NCBI GenBank assembly: GCA_944472135.2
Contig: OX235265.1
Coordinates: forward strand, 55,253,112-55,317,111
DNA from: Trichobilharzia regenti
Taxonomy: Eukaryota > Platyhelminthes > Trematoda > Strigeidida > Schistosomatidae
DNA: 64,000 nucleotides
Direction: 5' to 3'
Under the pieces are notes generated by a model that was not told the DNA's origin, ran no database searches, and worked only from the letters and a program-made list of their open reading frames with translations. Positions 55,159-64,000 of the stretch are shown one piece after another. Position numbers and translations under genes: made by a program. How positions within the stretch are numbered: position 1 is the first letter of the stretch; every line of letters starts with the position of its first letter.

Positions 55159-57544
55159 GGATTGTATCTGCATAAAAACAGTGGAACAATGTTGGAATAG
55201 TCAGGCTGAGACGGCCGTAATTTTGAGTGACCGCGAATGAGATAAACAAGTGATTTGCTCGCCTGTGTTTGGCCAGTTTGTCATTCGAGGTAATTTCAAA
55301 CATCAATTTGCTGCTTGGTTAAATTCTGAATTTCCAGGAGCGTTTTATCAAATTGGATAGATAAGTGACAACACAAACTATTACAGCTTAGGAGAGAAAT
55401 GATATAGCAGTGGATTTATTTGCTGAATTCAACGAATGCTGGTCATATTAAGATCTAAGGACTTCTCAGGACTGTCAAGAATGCAAACAATGTTCTGAAG
55501 ATGTAATAACTTCACGCAACTTCAATTATCTCTTAGCAGTTATTTTCAGAGATCCTCAAATAAGTATAATATACATAGTGGTCTGTTTAATCATGATAAA
55601 AACGGTATGGTTGATGCAGCATATACGTATACTGGTGTATATGTAGGTAAACCTAGATAATCTGTGTTCTTGTCACGAAGATCGGAAAGCAGGTATCAGA
55701 TGTCTCAGTAAGCAGTGTAATACATATAGGCCACATGTTTTTACTTGACATAAACTGGATCTCCATTCACTTTTAGAATTAATCTTGAATTCAGTTGGAA
55801 TAAGCTTGTTGAGCACATCAGTATTGAGAGAATACAGTGAAAGTAAGTAAACACATGCTTCTTAAGATTAAGTGATACATTTATTTGACATGATTGTATA
55901 ATTATTAGTTGTCTATCTAAGTTAATGATGAATTCGTTGCGATAATAATACCTATTATTGTTTTTATGGTCACTATGAACATGAACGTTATTATTATTAT
56001 TACTGCCAAGACCTGCTACTTGTCACAAAGCCGTTGTTATTTTTGCTGAAATATTTGTACAAGCTTTGGAAACTAGTGCATAACTTGTCGTTAAATAATT
56101 TTATCATTTCATGATGCTTCGATGGACCTATAAGATATCGACCAACGATAAATTGCGAAGTCCCTTAAGTTTAGCTAAAACATTCAATCAAATTATGTAT
56201 ATTGTTTGTAAAGTGATTACTTGTAAATGCTTATCAGGAAAATTTTTTATTCAGATCATACATGCAATACCCAAGTTAATTATGCTTTTCGTAAACCTTT
56301 TCAGACTCATGGAAAAACATATATGTGTCGCGTACGCAGGTGGAACTTACTGACGGTAACAGGGGAATACTCATCTAAATTATCTGTACATTTGAAATCT
56401 GATTTTCGTTTGATAAACAATTTTTCGATGAATCTGTGTTCCCTCTGTTGTAATGCGATTGTGTTCCAGTAACATAGGTAACATGTGCTAAGTTAGGAGT
56501 TGAGGGTAAACTGTTAGTCGTAAATGCGGCGTCTGGAAAACTTTTGTTTACGCGATTATATGAGCAGATAGCAACGTATCGTGTTTCGTGGCTGAGAACC
56601 CTAGGCGTTCTGTTCTTAATTATTACGATAACCGTAGTTGCACTGAGTTATACATCTAACAGCATAGGTATAGTCTCTCCTTATGGTGCATTGCGACATA
56701 CAGAAATCACAAGCAAATTATCTCAGGTAGATTTATTTTCACTTTGTGACTATGAATCACGAATCAGTTTATGTATTCTCCTAAGACGATAGATAACTCG
56801 AAACGCTTCATAGTCGCAATACCTCCTCTACGATTTAGACATATTTACTTTATTTGACTACAACATAATGTTTTACCAATAGGCTTCTCCAAATATCTGC
56901 TCTTACCTAGTATTTCAAAGATGGCCTCAAATACTCTACACCTCACAAATTACGCAAGGGCTAATATTCGGTCTTATCAAGTAGAATATACAAACGAATA
57001 ACGAGGGATAGATTTATTGGTGAATTAACATGAAATACAAAATCAATGACACTGCGGAAATCTACTTAACAGCCGACTCCATGAAATCCCCGAAAATATC
57101 CATCAACTGAGAATGAAATTAAGCAATCAAACGATGTAGACGTTATCACCATTATAAATGCAAAATTTAAGTGATGGAAAATACTAAATAAATAAATAAA
57201 TAATACTACTAAATTGTGTATGCTTACGTCATTCAATATTTTTCAAGCAGACAATATGGAAATCGCATCTGTAAAAACCAAATCTGTGCAGTGCAAGAAG
57301 TAAATAACACGTGAGAATAATTCCTGAGTGTTTCTGTAGATTTCCGTTAAATAAATACTTGTGAAAGACCTTTGAAACTATCACCAATGGTACACAACAA
57401 AGCGAGGTGTGTAAAACAACGAAAACTTACCTAACCTTGAGGTTTTTCCAATAAATAAAGGCAGTATACGTCAGCTGATCAAGTGACCTACGGCCGCATA
57501 CAGGCTAACCACCTAGGATATGAAAAATCCAGTTGACCGCCACT
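55159..57544. other. 2.4 kb without recognised gene
   Basis: A protein-like stretch at 55235-55350 (VICSPVFGQFVIRGNFKHQF) looks like a decayed coding remnant of unknown origin. The frame at 56544-56792 begins with TTG and contains a hydrophobic helix (LGVLFLIITITVVALSY) followed by a possible donor (CAG/GTAGAT near 56728), so a first exon of a membrane protein is conceivable but unproven. Otherwise nothing. Confidence 0.35.
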
Positions 57545-57625
57545 ATACTACTACTAATAATAATTTGCTTTATTCCAGAAACAGTACCAGTGGTACAGTG
57601 TGGAATTTTCAGCACTTACCTTCAA
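57545..57625 (-). repeat. retroelement 3'-tail fragment
   Basis: CTACTACTAATAATAATTTG, TTTATTCCAGAAACAGTACC and ACAGTGTGGAATTTTCAGCA correspond to 28970-29045 and, more loosely, to the SINE tails at 6115-6170 and 23120-23180. Confidence 0.6.
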
Positions 57626-58272
57626 TATTGCATCTACTTTTATCAAACATTTAAAAGGAGTATTTCAAAAAAATAAATACAAAAAACAACAAAAAGCACT
57701 AAATAACAAAAATATGCGAAAAATACCAAGAAGTAGAGTGGAAAATAAACAACATAATGAACAATATCTCAGTAGTTGTAGTGGAAACTATGATATGTTT
57801 ATCCGTTTTGAACAGTAAAACTTTAATCATACAAGAAGTTATGAAATGATATTAAGAATGTTCATCGCATGATCAGTTAATTTGATTGAACAAAACTAAA
57901 CAGTCGTAAAATAAACATTTCAGGGTTTTATTGTCAGCACTAATGCGGTGTTTGTAGTGGTAGTGCGAGTAATCCTGCATAATACAACATTTTTAAGATG
58001 GTGATGATGGCGTTCACAACCAAGATTGTCAGTTAATATCGACGAACGAAAAACAACCGCAAAAATAATATTACATTAAGGTTAATGACAGGACAATTTT
58101 GTAATACTCATAGTGTTAATATAGTCGGAACCAATAGATACACAAAAGAATGAATGGTATGGAATACAAAGGTAAGTCAGTGTTAACAATTTAGCTGGCT
58201 AAGTATGTTTAACTTGTTCACTATGGAATACAAATTAGAGGGAAATAAAAGAGCGAGAATTTTAAATTCCTT
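57626..58272. other. no gene recognised
   Basis: AT-rich spacer; a Lys/Asn-rich low-complexity frame at 57600-57818 is not credible. Confidence 0.4.
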
Positions 58273-58876
58273 TTGAAATTTAGTAATTCCCTCGATGCTA
58301 CTAAGTTTACTAAATGTCAGGATCACTTAATACTGAATAGCATTTATAAGTCTATACCCGTAGCTCAGGATAAAACACCGTGTCAACGCAGAATAATGCG
58401 TAGTAATAACCTAGTCACCTCATATAGCTTAGATTTACCAAAAAAGGATCGTGCACAGCAACAGTTACCTAATGCTGACAGTGGCATTCAGCAAACCACA
58501 CAACAACCACGCTTTCCAAAAGAACTAGGAACTGATTAAAATACCAGTACCCAAGTAAATAAAGCCTCATCGAAACATATTAAAATAGCTAGAACTTCTG
58601 CAAGTTGTTCTAAGAAACTCCCCAAAACGTGGTAACCTCACCACAATGAACAAATTGCGCAGGGTTGAGACTAATGATGGGGAAGAATACTTTGTATTCA
58701 ATAAGCCGGCTGAGAGTAAGAATGTCAACAAACCATCACTTGTTACGAAAAACTCCTCTCGAAACACGAGTATGTCTGGAGGTTTTCCGTATGCTCCACC
58801 TTATAGAAAGTCAGGCTGCAAGACTCCTAAAGTCTTGCAGGCAAAGCACCTTCCCTCACAATTCCATTTAAGTTAG
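58273..58876 (+). pseudogene. LINE ORF1 remnant
   Basis: Two basic, polar frames (SLDATKFTKCQDHLILNSIY and LRRVETNDGEEYFVFNKPAE are samples) lie in the position of ORF1, directly upstream of the endonuclease. Proline-rich, broken sequence continues to 59160. No zinc knuckle is seen. The assignment rests on position and composition. Confidence 0.45.
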
Positions 58877-59203
58877 AAAAACAACACGAAGTTGTGTACC
58901 GGTATGACGAATAGCAGTTGGATGGATAGACCTTCTGATGCTATGCTTTTTAACCGTCAACCTAGGCCCAACCTCTAGTACCCTTATATCCAGGATCATA
59001 CGGTAAATTTTCCAGGTGTCCGGAATCACTGGTACGACCCATGGCACTTAGGACCACCTCACTGTACTCCAACCCCCAATGTACAGACACCCAGTCCGAC
59101 CTCCCTCTCATTCATAAACTCTTGCGGTGCGGACGCACAAATAGATTTAGGTTAAGGTGACATTTTAAGCCGGTTTGTAGTATCCCGTGACTTATTCACG
59201 ATA

Positions 59204-59360
59204 TTGCTAATTAATGCACGTTCCTTAATCAATAAGATATCTGAACTAAGGACATTATTATTAATCGCCAAGCCTACTGCAGCTCTGAGTAAGAAGTCAT
59301 GGTGCTCATCCTCTGTACTTGATGTGCATATAGGTATCGATGATTACACTGTCCTTTTCA
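59204..59360 (+). pseudogene. CR1-like endonuclease, first fragment
   Basis: LINARSLINKISELRTLLLI starts a CR1-type endonuclease. The TETW motif region is damaged (SKKSWCSSSVLDVHIGIDDY). Sense is lost at about 59360, where the insertion begins. Confidence 0.75.
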
Positions 59361-60140
59361 TGTTCACATACTTTCTCTTTCTGTAATTTTGCGGCTCCTA
59401 TTCATCTTCTGGTCGAGGTCGAACAACCATGCATCTAAACTGAAATGAGGATTAATTCCAAACCGTCTATCTCATAACCACTCAAATTGCATGAACGATC
59501 CAATTCTACCATTTGAAGACGCTGGCGAACATGCTGTAAATGAGTATTCATGATCTGAAATGAAGAAGCAAATGGTCTTCAAATAATTTTCAACATTTTA
59601 CTCAACTTACGAATACAGTCCGCCATGCAGACACAAATGGCGCAAATGGAGAATTCTGGAATCGACCTCGGCACCACTTGATGCAGTAAAACAACCCAAC
59701 ATGACCTTAACTAGTTTTCGTATCCACGATCAAATTTCTTTCCTGTTATAAAACTACGATAAGACTACTGAAAAAGTGAAATAAATATATCGCTGATCTC
59801 AACATAATACATCAATAATCTTTACGCCAAGGGTGCTGTTCACAACAAAGTTATATAGGAGAATTGACTTCAAGCTTTATTTTTCCCAGATATTTGTATT
59901 ACATTCATCTGATTCTGGGTTTTTCGTTAATGCGAAGACAATATTTCTATATCTCTTTATGTGCTACACAAACAAACTTTATAGCAGACTGTTCCGACTG
60001 ACTTTGATGTCGGAAAGAACAACCAAACTGTAAATCCATTATACATCAAATTTTGTGTAATTTATATTATAACTTATCCATGCCTGTACAATTGGTATGT
60101 TCCTGCATAAACAGGAAGAAAGATATATTATTAAACAAAC
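59361..60140. mobile_element. ~0.78-kb insertion in the LINE, related to CACTA-like internal sequence
   Basis: Separates two adjoining endonuclease segments. Positions 59857-59965 resemble the complement of 43690-43800 inside the CACTA-like element, at both DNA and peptide level (IDFKLYF, FFNAK/FVNAK, LYL). I could not define terminal repeats. Edges are set only by where LINE sense stops and resumes. Confidence 0.5.
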
Positions 60141-60860
60141 AGAGATTGCAAGAGTGGTGGAGAATGTCTCATACTTGTACATAGCTCATTTGTAGTCAGT
60201 AAGGTGGAAGACGAAATACTGAATAAGGTACCTGACTCTCTCTGGGTTGTCTTACATGGAGATAAGTACAAACTTTTCATAGGCTGTGTTTATCAAGCAC
60301 CAAGCGCAACAAAAGAAACTGATGCGTTATTAGCGAAATCGTTTGCACACTCCTCCTCGTTTAGTGCTAATAACAAAAATTTGCAGGGGACTTCAATCTT
60401 CCAGAAGCCAATTGGTTAAGTAGTTCCGGCCCCCAACGCTTCGACGAATTACTTACCACTATCAACTGTTATGGATGGCAACAACACGTCCAGACACCTA
60501 CTCGTGGTGACAACATGTTTGACCTTGTTTTTCGTCATGACACAATCCAAGTCTCCAACTATGTTGGTAATAGATTTTCCAGTAGTGACCATAGAATGGT
60601 ACTATGCTCTCCGCCTTTCTCACCACTAAATACAGGAAACAAACAAGATTCAGGGAGCACAATATATCGTAGTTACAAATATACAGACTGGGGATTAGTC
60701 CAAGAACTCATTCGACTCTGTCAGTGGGATGATTGTTGTACCACTGACTCCCTGAAGGCTGTAGCGTCCCTATTTTACAGGGATGTTACCCTTTGTCTAG
60801 ATACAGTTGCTCCAAAGAGAAGAGTGAAATTAAGTGGACACCAAGCTGAATTAGAATAAA
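60141..60860 (+). pseudogene. CR1-like endonuclease, second fragment
   Basis: Resumes with a SGGECLILV strand and FVVSKVEDEILNKVPDSLWV, then YKLFIGCVYQAPSATKETD. After a frame change comes GDFNLPEANW (catalytic Asp/Asn, near 60390-60415), then GDNMFDLVFRHDTIQV and the final SSSDHRMVL (Asp-His, about 60580-60600). The catalytic motifs after the insertion are conserved. Stop at 60858-60860 follows APKRRVK. Confidence 0.8.
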
Positions 60861-61230
60861 GCGAGGAAAACAGTGGTTTGTGCAGAATAAATTGGTACAA
60901 TCATTTATTTCGTTGGCTTCTCAACATCTGCTTACAGCCTAAATAAATTTTGAGGTTTAAGTACAGAAACGTGTTAACATACTTGGAAATTTCAAATATT
61001 GTCAGTTGACAGAAAGTTCCACAATTAGTAAACAGTGCTCAGAAAATTGCGCTTATATGTTTATTACATATGCAGTTCAAGTTACAGCAAAATAAATGTA
61101 TGCATGTAATGGTAAATGAGTTACATAATGAAGATCAGATGTGCATAAGATGCACAGTGACTAATATATTAGGCAACAATGTACTCAGTTCAAATAAAGT
61201 CCTAGAAACAAGTGACAAACGAAATTAGGG

Positions 61231-61454
61231 ATTACAGCAGGATGGAAAATGCAGACGAAGATTTAACGATAAATTCATTGTTGTTTGCACAAAACCAACT
61301 TTCCCAATTTTCGAGGAGGCATCAATACGACAGTCATCGTCTCATCGGTCGCTGTTCAGAAAGAAGTCAGCAATAAACCGTCAGAAGTAATATTGTGATT
61401 TATCATTGTAATATTTGTTCACAGACCTTAGAGGAATTATTTTTTATATGTTGG
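61231..61454. other. spacer before BEL LTR
   Basis: No gene recognised; may contain the last decayed LINE sequence. Confidence 0.35.
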
Positions 61455-61660
61455 TGTTACAATACAGAATTCTCGAGCGGCCAATCTGTCTTTTGGATTT
61501 AGCGTCGGTTATTACTAAGCATTTCTGAAAAACTTCAAGGAACAGCATGATCCCGAGCGTAGCAAGAGCTGGGCATTGACGGTTTACGAGACCTGGCTGA
61601 CAGTTTCTGACAGTGAAGTCAGTATCTGACGGTAGAAACAGCTTCTGACGGATTCATACA
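61455..61660 (+). repeat. candidate 5' LTR of BEL/Pao element
   Basis: Starts TGTTACAATACAG and ends GATTCATACA (TG...CA, 206 bp), two bases before a TGGTGACAGTTTGG primer-like sequence. Only one copy is in the window, so the limits are not confirmed. Confidence 0.4.
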
Positions 61661-61662
61661 GT

Positions 61663-61676
61663 TGGTGACAGTTTGG
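61663..61676 (+). other. candidate primer-binding site (TGGTGACAGTTTGG)
   Basis: Follows the putative LTR end and lies ~75 bases before the Gag start. The TGG start fits complementarity to a tRNA 3' end. Confidence 0.45.
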
Positions 61677-61748
61677 ATAGTCACCGTTCATCTTTCCTGG
61701 TGCCGAACAAGTCCTCTTTGAAAAAGCAATATCTGGAACTATTTTGGA

Positions 61749-62999
61749 ATGGGGTCAAGTTCAACAATGCCTGGGTCAAATAAGGGACAGAGCGTCTTGG
61801 ATGCAAACAGGAAAGTAAGTCATGGTGACTTGTCTGGTAATTGTAACGATGTGTCTGATATTAAGGACGACGTGGTTGATGTTACTGTTTCGCCGTCTAG
61901 GGATAATAGGAATATCAAATTCCCTAAATTTGAACCACGGTGTTTCGATGGAAACCCGGCTGATTATTTACAATTTGTAAGGGAGTTTGAGATCATGCTG
62001 AGTAGTTTTTTATTAAGAAAAAAATTGAAATTGATGTATTTGATGAGGTATTGCACTGGAGTTGCTTCAAGAGCCATACAGTGCTGTAAGTTTATGAAGC
62101 CAAAAGAGGGCTACTACGAGGCTATGAGCATACTACGTCGAAGGTCTGGAAGACCTCCGATGATAGTCGGGAATTTATTCGAGGCTGTTAAGGGTAATGG
62201 TGATCAATTACAGGATGACTCCAAGGCTCTCACTGAGTTTATGGACAATTTGCTGTTTTACAAGAATGCATTGATTTCGATGAATTGCATGAGTGACCTC
62301 AACTCGAGTTTTATACTAGAAGTAATAGCAAGACGCCTACCTACTCGACTGCAAAGGAAGTGGGTGAAGATAAGCTCCCGTATGGAGGATGAGGGTATCG
62401 AGCCAAGGTTTGGTGATATCCTGAAACTAGTGAAAGATAGCGTTAACCTATCTATGAGCAAGTTTGCCAGTCTATTTCATCTCACCCCTAGAATAGAGCA
62501 GTCTGAGAGCAAAACGCAATCATTGACGACGAATAGGCCTCAGAGAGGTGGATATCGAGAAGGCTCCATGATGTCTAGTAATGCATATAGACCTAGTGAG
62601 TGTAACAGGTTTCGTAGTACATCCTCAACAGATAAGTTACAAGATGCAAGACAAACACGGTTGTGTTTCACACGTTTGCAAGAGGTGCGTACAAAGGTGA
62701 ACTGTGAACCAGTGAGCAAGTTCAGTGATAAGCTAAATGCGAATTTCAGGCCTGACTCCGAATTGTGTGACGATAACGGTGCGGTCAAGAAGTCTGTAGT
62801 TGCAACTGGTAAGCCATTGTTGAATAGAGTGTCACAGAAGAGAGTTACTGCTTCAGAGTCCAGTTCTGACCCTACAAGTTTACAAGGTATTACTAGTCAG
62901 AGTGAAGTTATAAACCTTTTAGGATTTGCGAGGAGGAACCAAAATTGTCTACTTCTGTTATTAAAGAGTTTGAAAATGATGAAATTAACGGTGAGGTGA
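61749..62999 (+). CDS. BEL/Pao Gag (DUF1759-type)
   Basis: ATG 61749 follows the primer site by ~70 bases. Residues ~55-230 form the DUF1759-like Gag core of BEL/Pao elements: FPKFEPRCFDGNPADYLQFV, REFEIML, LMYLMRYCTGVASRAIQCC, GYYEAMSILRRRSGRPPMIV, MNCMSDLNSSFILEVIARRL and LQRKWV. The C-terminal half is Ser/Arg-rich and without an obvious zinc knuckle (a lone RLCFTRLQEVRTKVNC). Near 62925 another frame carries better sense (KLSTSVIKEFENDEINGEV to about 63060), so the last ~25 residues here (LGFARRNQNCLLLL) probably result from a frameshift. Confidence 0.8.
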   Translation: MGSSSTMPGSNKGQSVLDANRKVSHGDLSGNCNDVSDIKDDVVDVTVSPSRDNRNIKFPKFEPRCFDGNPADYLQFVREFEIMLSSFLLRKKLKLMYLMRYCTGVASRAIQCCKFMKPKEGYYEAMSILRRRSGRPPMIVGNLFEAVKGNGDQLQDDSKALTEFMDNLLFYKNALISMNCMSDLNSSFILEVIARRLPTRLQRKWVKISSRMEDEGIEPRFGDILKLVKDSVNLSMSKFASLFHLTPRIEQSESKTQSLTTNRPQRGGYREGSMMSSNAYRPSECNRFRSTSSTDKLQDARQTRLCFTRLQEVRTKVNCEPVSKFSDKLNANFRPDSELCDDNGAVKKSVVATGKPLLNRVSQKRVTASESSSDPTSLQGITSQSEVINLLGFARRNQNCLLLLLKSLKMMKLTVR

Positions 63000-63063
63000 A
63001 TATTCGTGATAATGATCATGATAGTGCACATTCGTCTTTGGTTGATCATGATGAGATGAGGGA

Positions 63064-63720
63064 ATGCCTACTACTGCTAAGTTGAACAAGGGTTCTGTAC
63101 AACTTGAACTTGAAGTAGAAATAAATGCAGATGCAGTTGCAGAGGTTATGGATACTTGTGAGACCGTCAGTGTGATTGATCAGCATGTAGCCCACCTATC
63201 ATCAGATGCTAGTGCTAAACCTGAGCTGATAGTAAAAGACAGCAGTGGTGGTAATCTTGCAGGTAGACAAACTTCTGAAAATCGAGGAACAACAGCTTTT
63301 GATCCACCGCTAACTTCATCAACTGATATCAATCAGTCGTCGTTGGTGCTGTCATCCACAATGAAACAGTCGCCCATCAACTCAAGTATGTTGTGCAATG
63401 ACTATGATAGTACTGATGCATTTGAAAGGACGAAAGATATTGCTCAGTTTAGAGAGGATAAGCCAAGTGTAAACGAGAGAGTAATTGTTAAATTGACTTG
63501 GACGAATAAAGGCATTTCTTGTTTCAAGTTACTATTTGAATGTTATTATCTTTGGTGTAAATTACTCTGTTTCTACACTAGGTTGATGAGATATGTCGTG
63601 TGTTTGTTGGTCAACTATATTCTACGATACAATTGCATGAGCGTGTTATCGTTCAGATTTGAGGATATAGCTGATAGAAGGAAGTCAGCAAATGAACTCT
63701 GCGATGATTTTCCAACCTAG
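63064..63720 (+). CDS. unidentified frame downstream of BEL Gag
   Basis: 218 codons. The first ~150 residues are acidic and Ser/Thr/Asp-rich (VQLELEVEINADAVAEVMDT is a sample) and could be the Gag-pol spacer. The following ~45 residues are strongly hydrophobic with many Cys and Tyr (LLFECYYLWCKLLCFYTRLM), which looks like membrane segments or intron-like sequence. A polar tail follows (FEDIADRRKSANELCDDF). No protease or RT motif. The ATG at 63064 is weakly supported. Confidence 0.35.
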   Translation: MPTTAKLNKGSVQLELEVEINADAVAEVMDTCETVSVIDQHVAHLSSDASAKPELIVKDSSGGNLAGRQTSENRGTTAFDPPLTSSTDINQSSLVLSSTMKQSPINSSMLCNDYDSTDAFERTKDIAQFREDKPSVNERVIVKLTWTNKGISCFKLLFECYYLWCKLLCFYTRLMRYVVCLLVNYILRYNCMSVLSFRFEDIADRRKSANELCDDFPT

Positions 63721-64000
63721 AGCGTCAACCTGAGAAGGGTTGTAGGCGTACTGGTGTAAGTCCTGCGATTCTTCAAAGGAATTCCATCAAGATGTGATCC
63801 GCGAGTTTTTGTGTACAGTTTGTATATATGTGTGGTGTGTCATATCAATTGGTCCATATTGGATTGATTGTGTTTACTCGTTGTTTTCGTACCTTGTTTT
63901 TATTGCGTATTTTTGTTAAAATTTTCGTCGTGATTACTTCTGAAGTTGTTTCGAGTCTTCTACATCTGTGAGTGAATTGATTGATGTTAAGGACAGCAGA
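63721..64000. other. no gene recognised; window end
   Basis: T-rich sequence after the last stop. Could belong to the BEL element or to an insertion in it. Confidence 0.3.

Larger units (their letters stand above)
58273..61230 (+). mobile_element. third CR1-like LINE, RT missing, with an internal insertion
   Basis: Plus strand. Lys/Ser-rich ORF1-like frames (58273-58539 and 58646-58876) are followed by an endonuclease split by ~0.8 kb of foreign DNA. The LINE similarity then fades in shifted frames (VNILGNFKYCQLTESSTISK near 60970-61030) to about 61230. The RT palm is not present, so the copy was truncated or overwritten by the BEL element. Confidence 0.7.
61455..64000 (+). mobile_element. 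BEL/Pao LTR retrotransposon, 5' part (runs off the window)
   Basis: LTR, primer site and Gag in the expected order. No protease or RT is seen before the window ends, so the internal structure beyond about 63.0 kb is uncertain. Confidence 0.65.

Noticed and set aside
56544..56792. Confident first exon of a membrane protein
   Set aside because: The start is a TTG, no ATG is in frame nearby, and the donor is only plausible. Kept as a remark in the spacer entry.

Overview
This is a eukaryotic, AT-rich, transposon-dominated window. The set of elements points to a trematode, most likely a blood fluke (Schistosoma or a close relative): an SR2-like RTE retrotransposon, CR1-like LINEs, a CsRn1/Boudicca-type Ty3/Gypsy element, BEL/Pao elements, a Penelope-like element, Merlin and CACTA-like DNA transposons, and a tRNA-derived SINE that carries a hammerhead-ribozyme fold (the Sm-alpha arrangement). 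The 34-nt intron inferred in the one clear host gene also fits schistosomes. The species assignment is inference; no search was run.

Layout. 1-3577: CR1-clade LINE (+), cut by the window start, with one frameshift. 3771-4383: a host gene for a small, probably mitochondrial J-domain membrane protein with a micro-intron directly after the ATG. 4809-6298: two tRNA-derived SINEs (-), the first with the hammerhead. About 6400-9950: nearly complete RTE/SR2-like LINE (-). 9950-11033: internally deleted CR1-like LINE (-). 11859-13200: Penelope-like element (+) with reverse transcriptase and GIY-YIG parts. 13711-15700: RTE tail fragment, then a decayed BEL/Pao pol (+). 15.7-19.9 kb: no recognisable gene. 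19888-24318: decayed CsRn1-type Gypsy element (+), all domains identifiable. 24858-27434: a young LTR element with almost identical LTRs that encodes only Gag and protease. 27.6-31.4 kb: repeats and three LINE remnants. 32753-32935: an orphan terminal exon of an unidentified host gene.

33150-54680 is the main structural feature. A 9,206-bp segment (33150-42355) is repeated in direct orientation at 45475-54680 with a constant offset of 12,325 bp and almost no visible differences. A 3.1-kb CACTA-like transposon (42356-45475) sits exactly at the junction; it has long terminal inverted repeats and a subterminal array of eleven 32-bp units. Each copy carries a Merlin element. At the end of the second copy, part of Merlin recurs inverted as two arms of 403 nt.

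55.2-58.2 kb shows little. 58273-61230 is a third CR1-like LINE (+), interrupted by a ~0.8-kb insertion partly related to the inside of the CACTA-like element. 61455-64000 is the 5' part of a BEL/Pao element (LTR, primer site, Gag). Apart from the J-domain gene and a few orphan exons, the genes here act in element mobility, not in a shared host pathway. Many reading frames begin at GTG or TTG only because they are open there; these are not real starts, and I say so where it matters.
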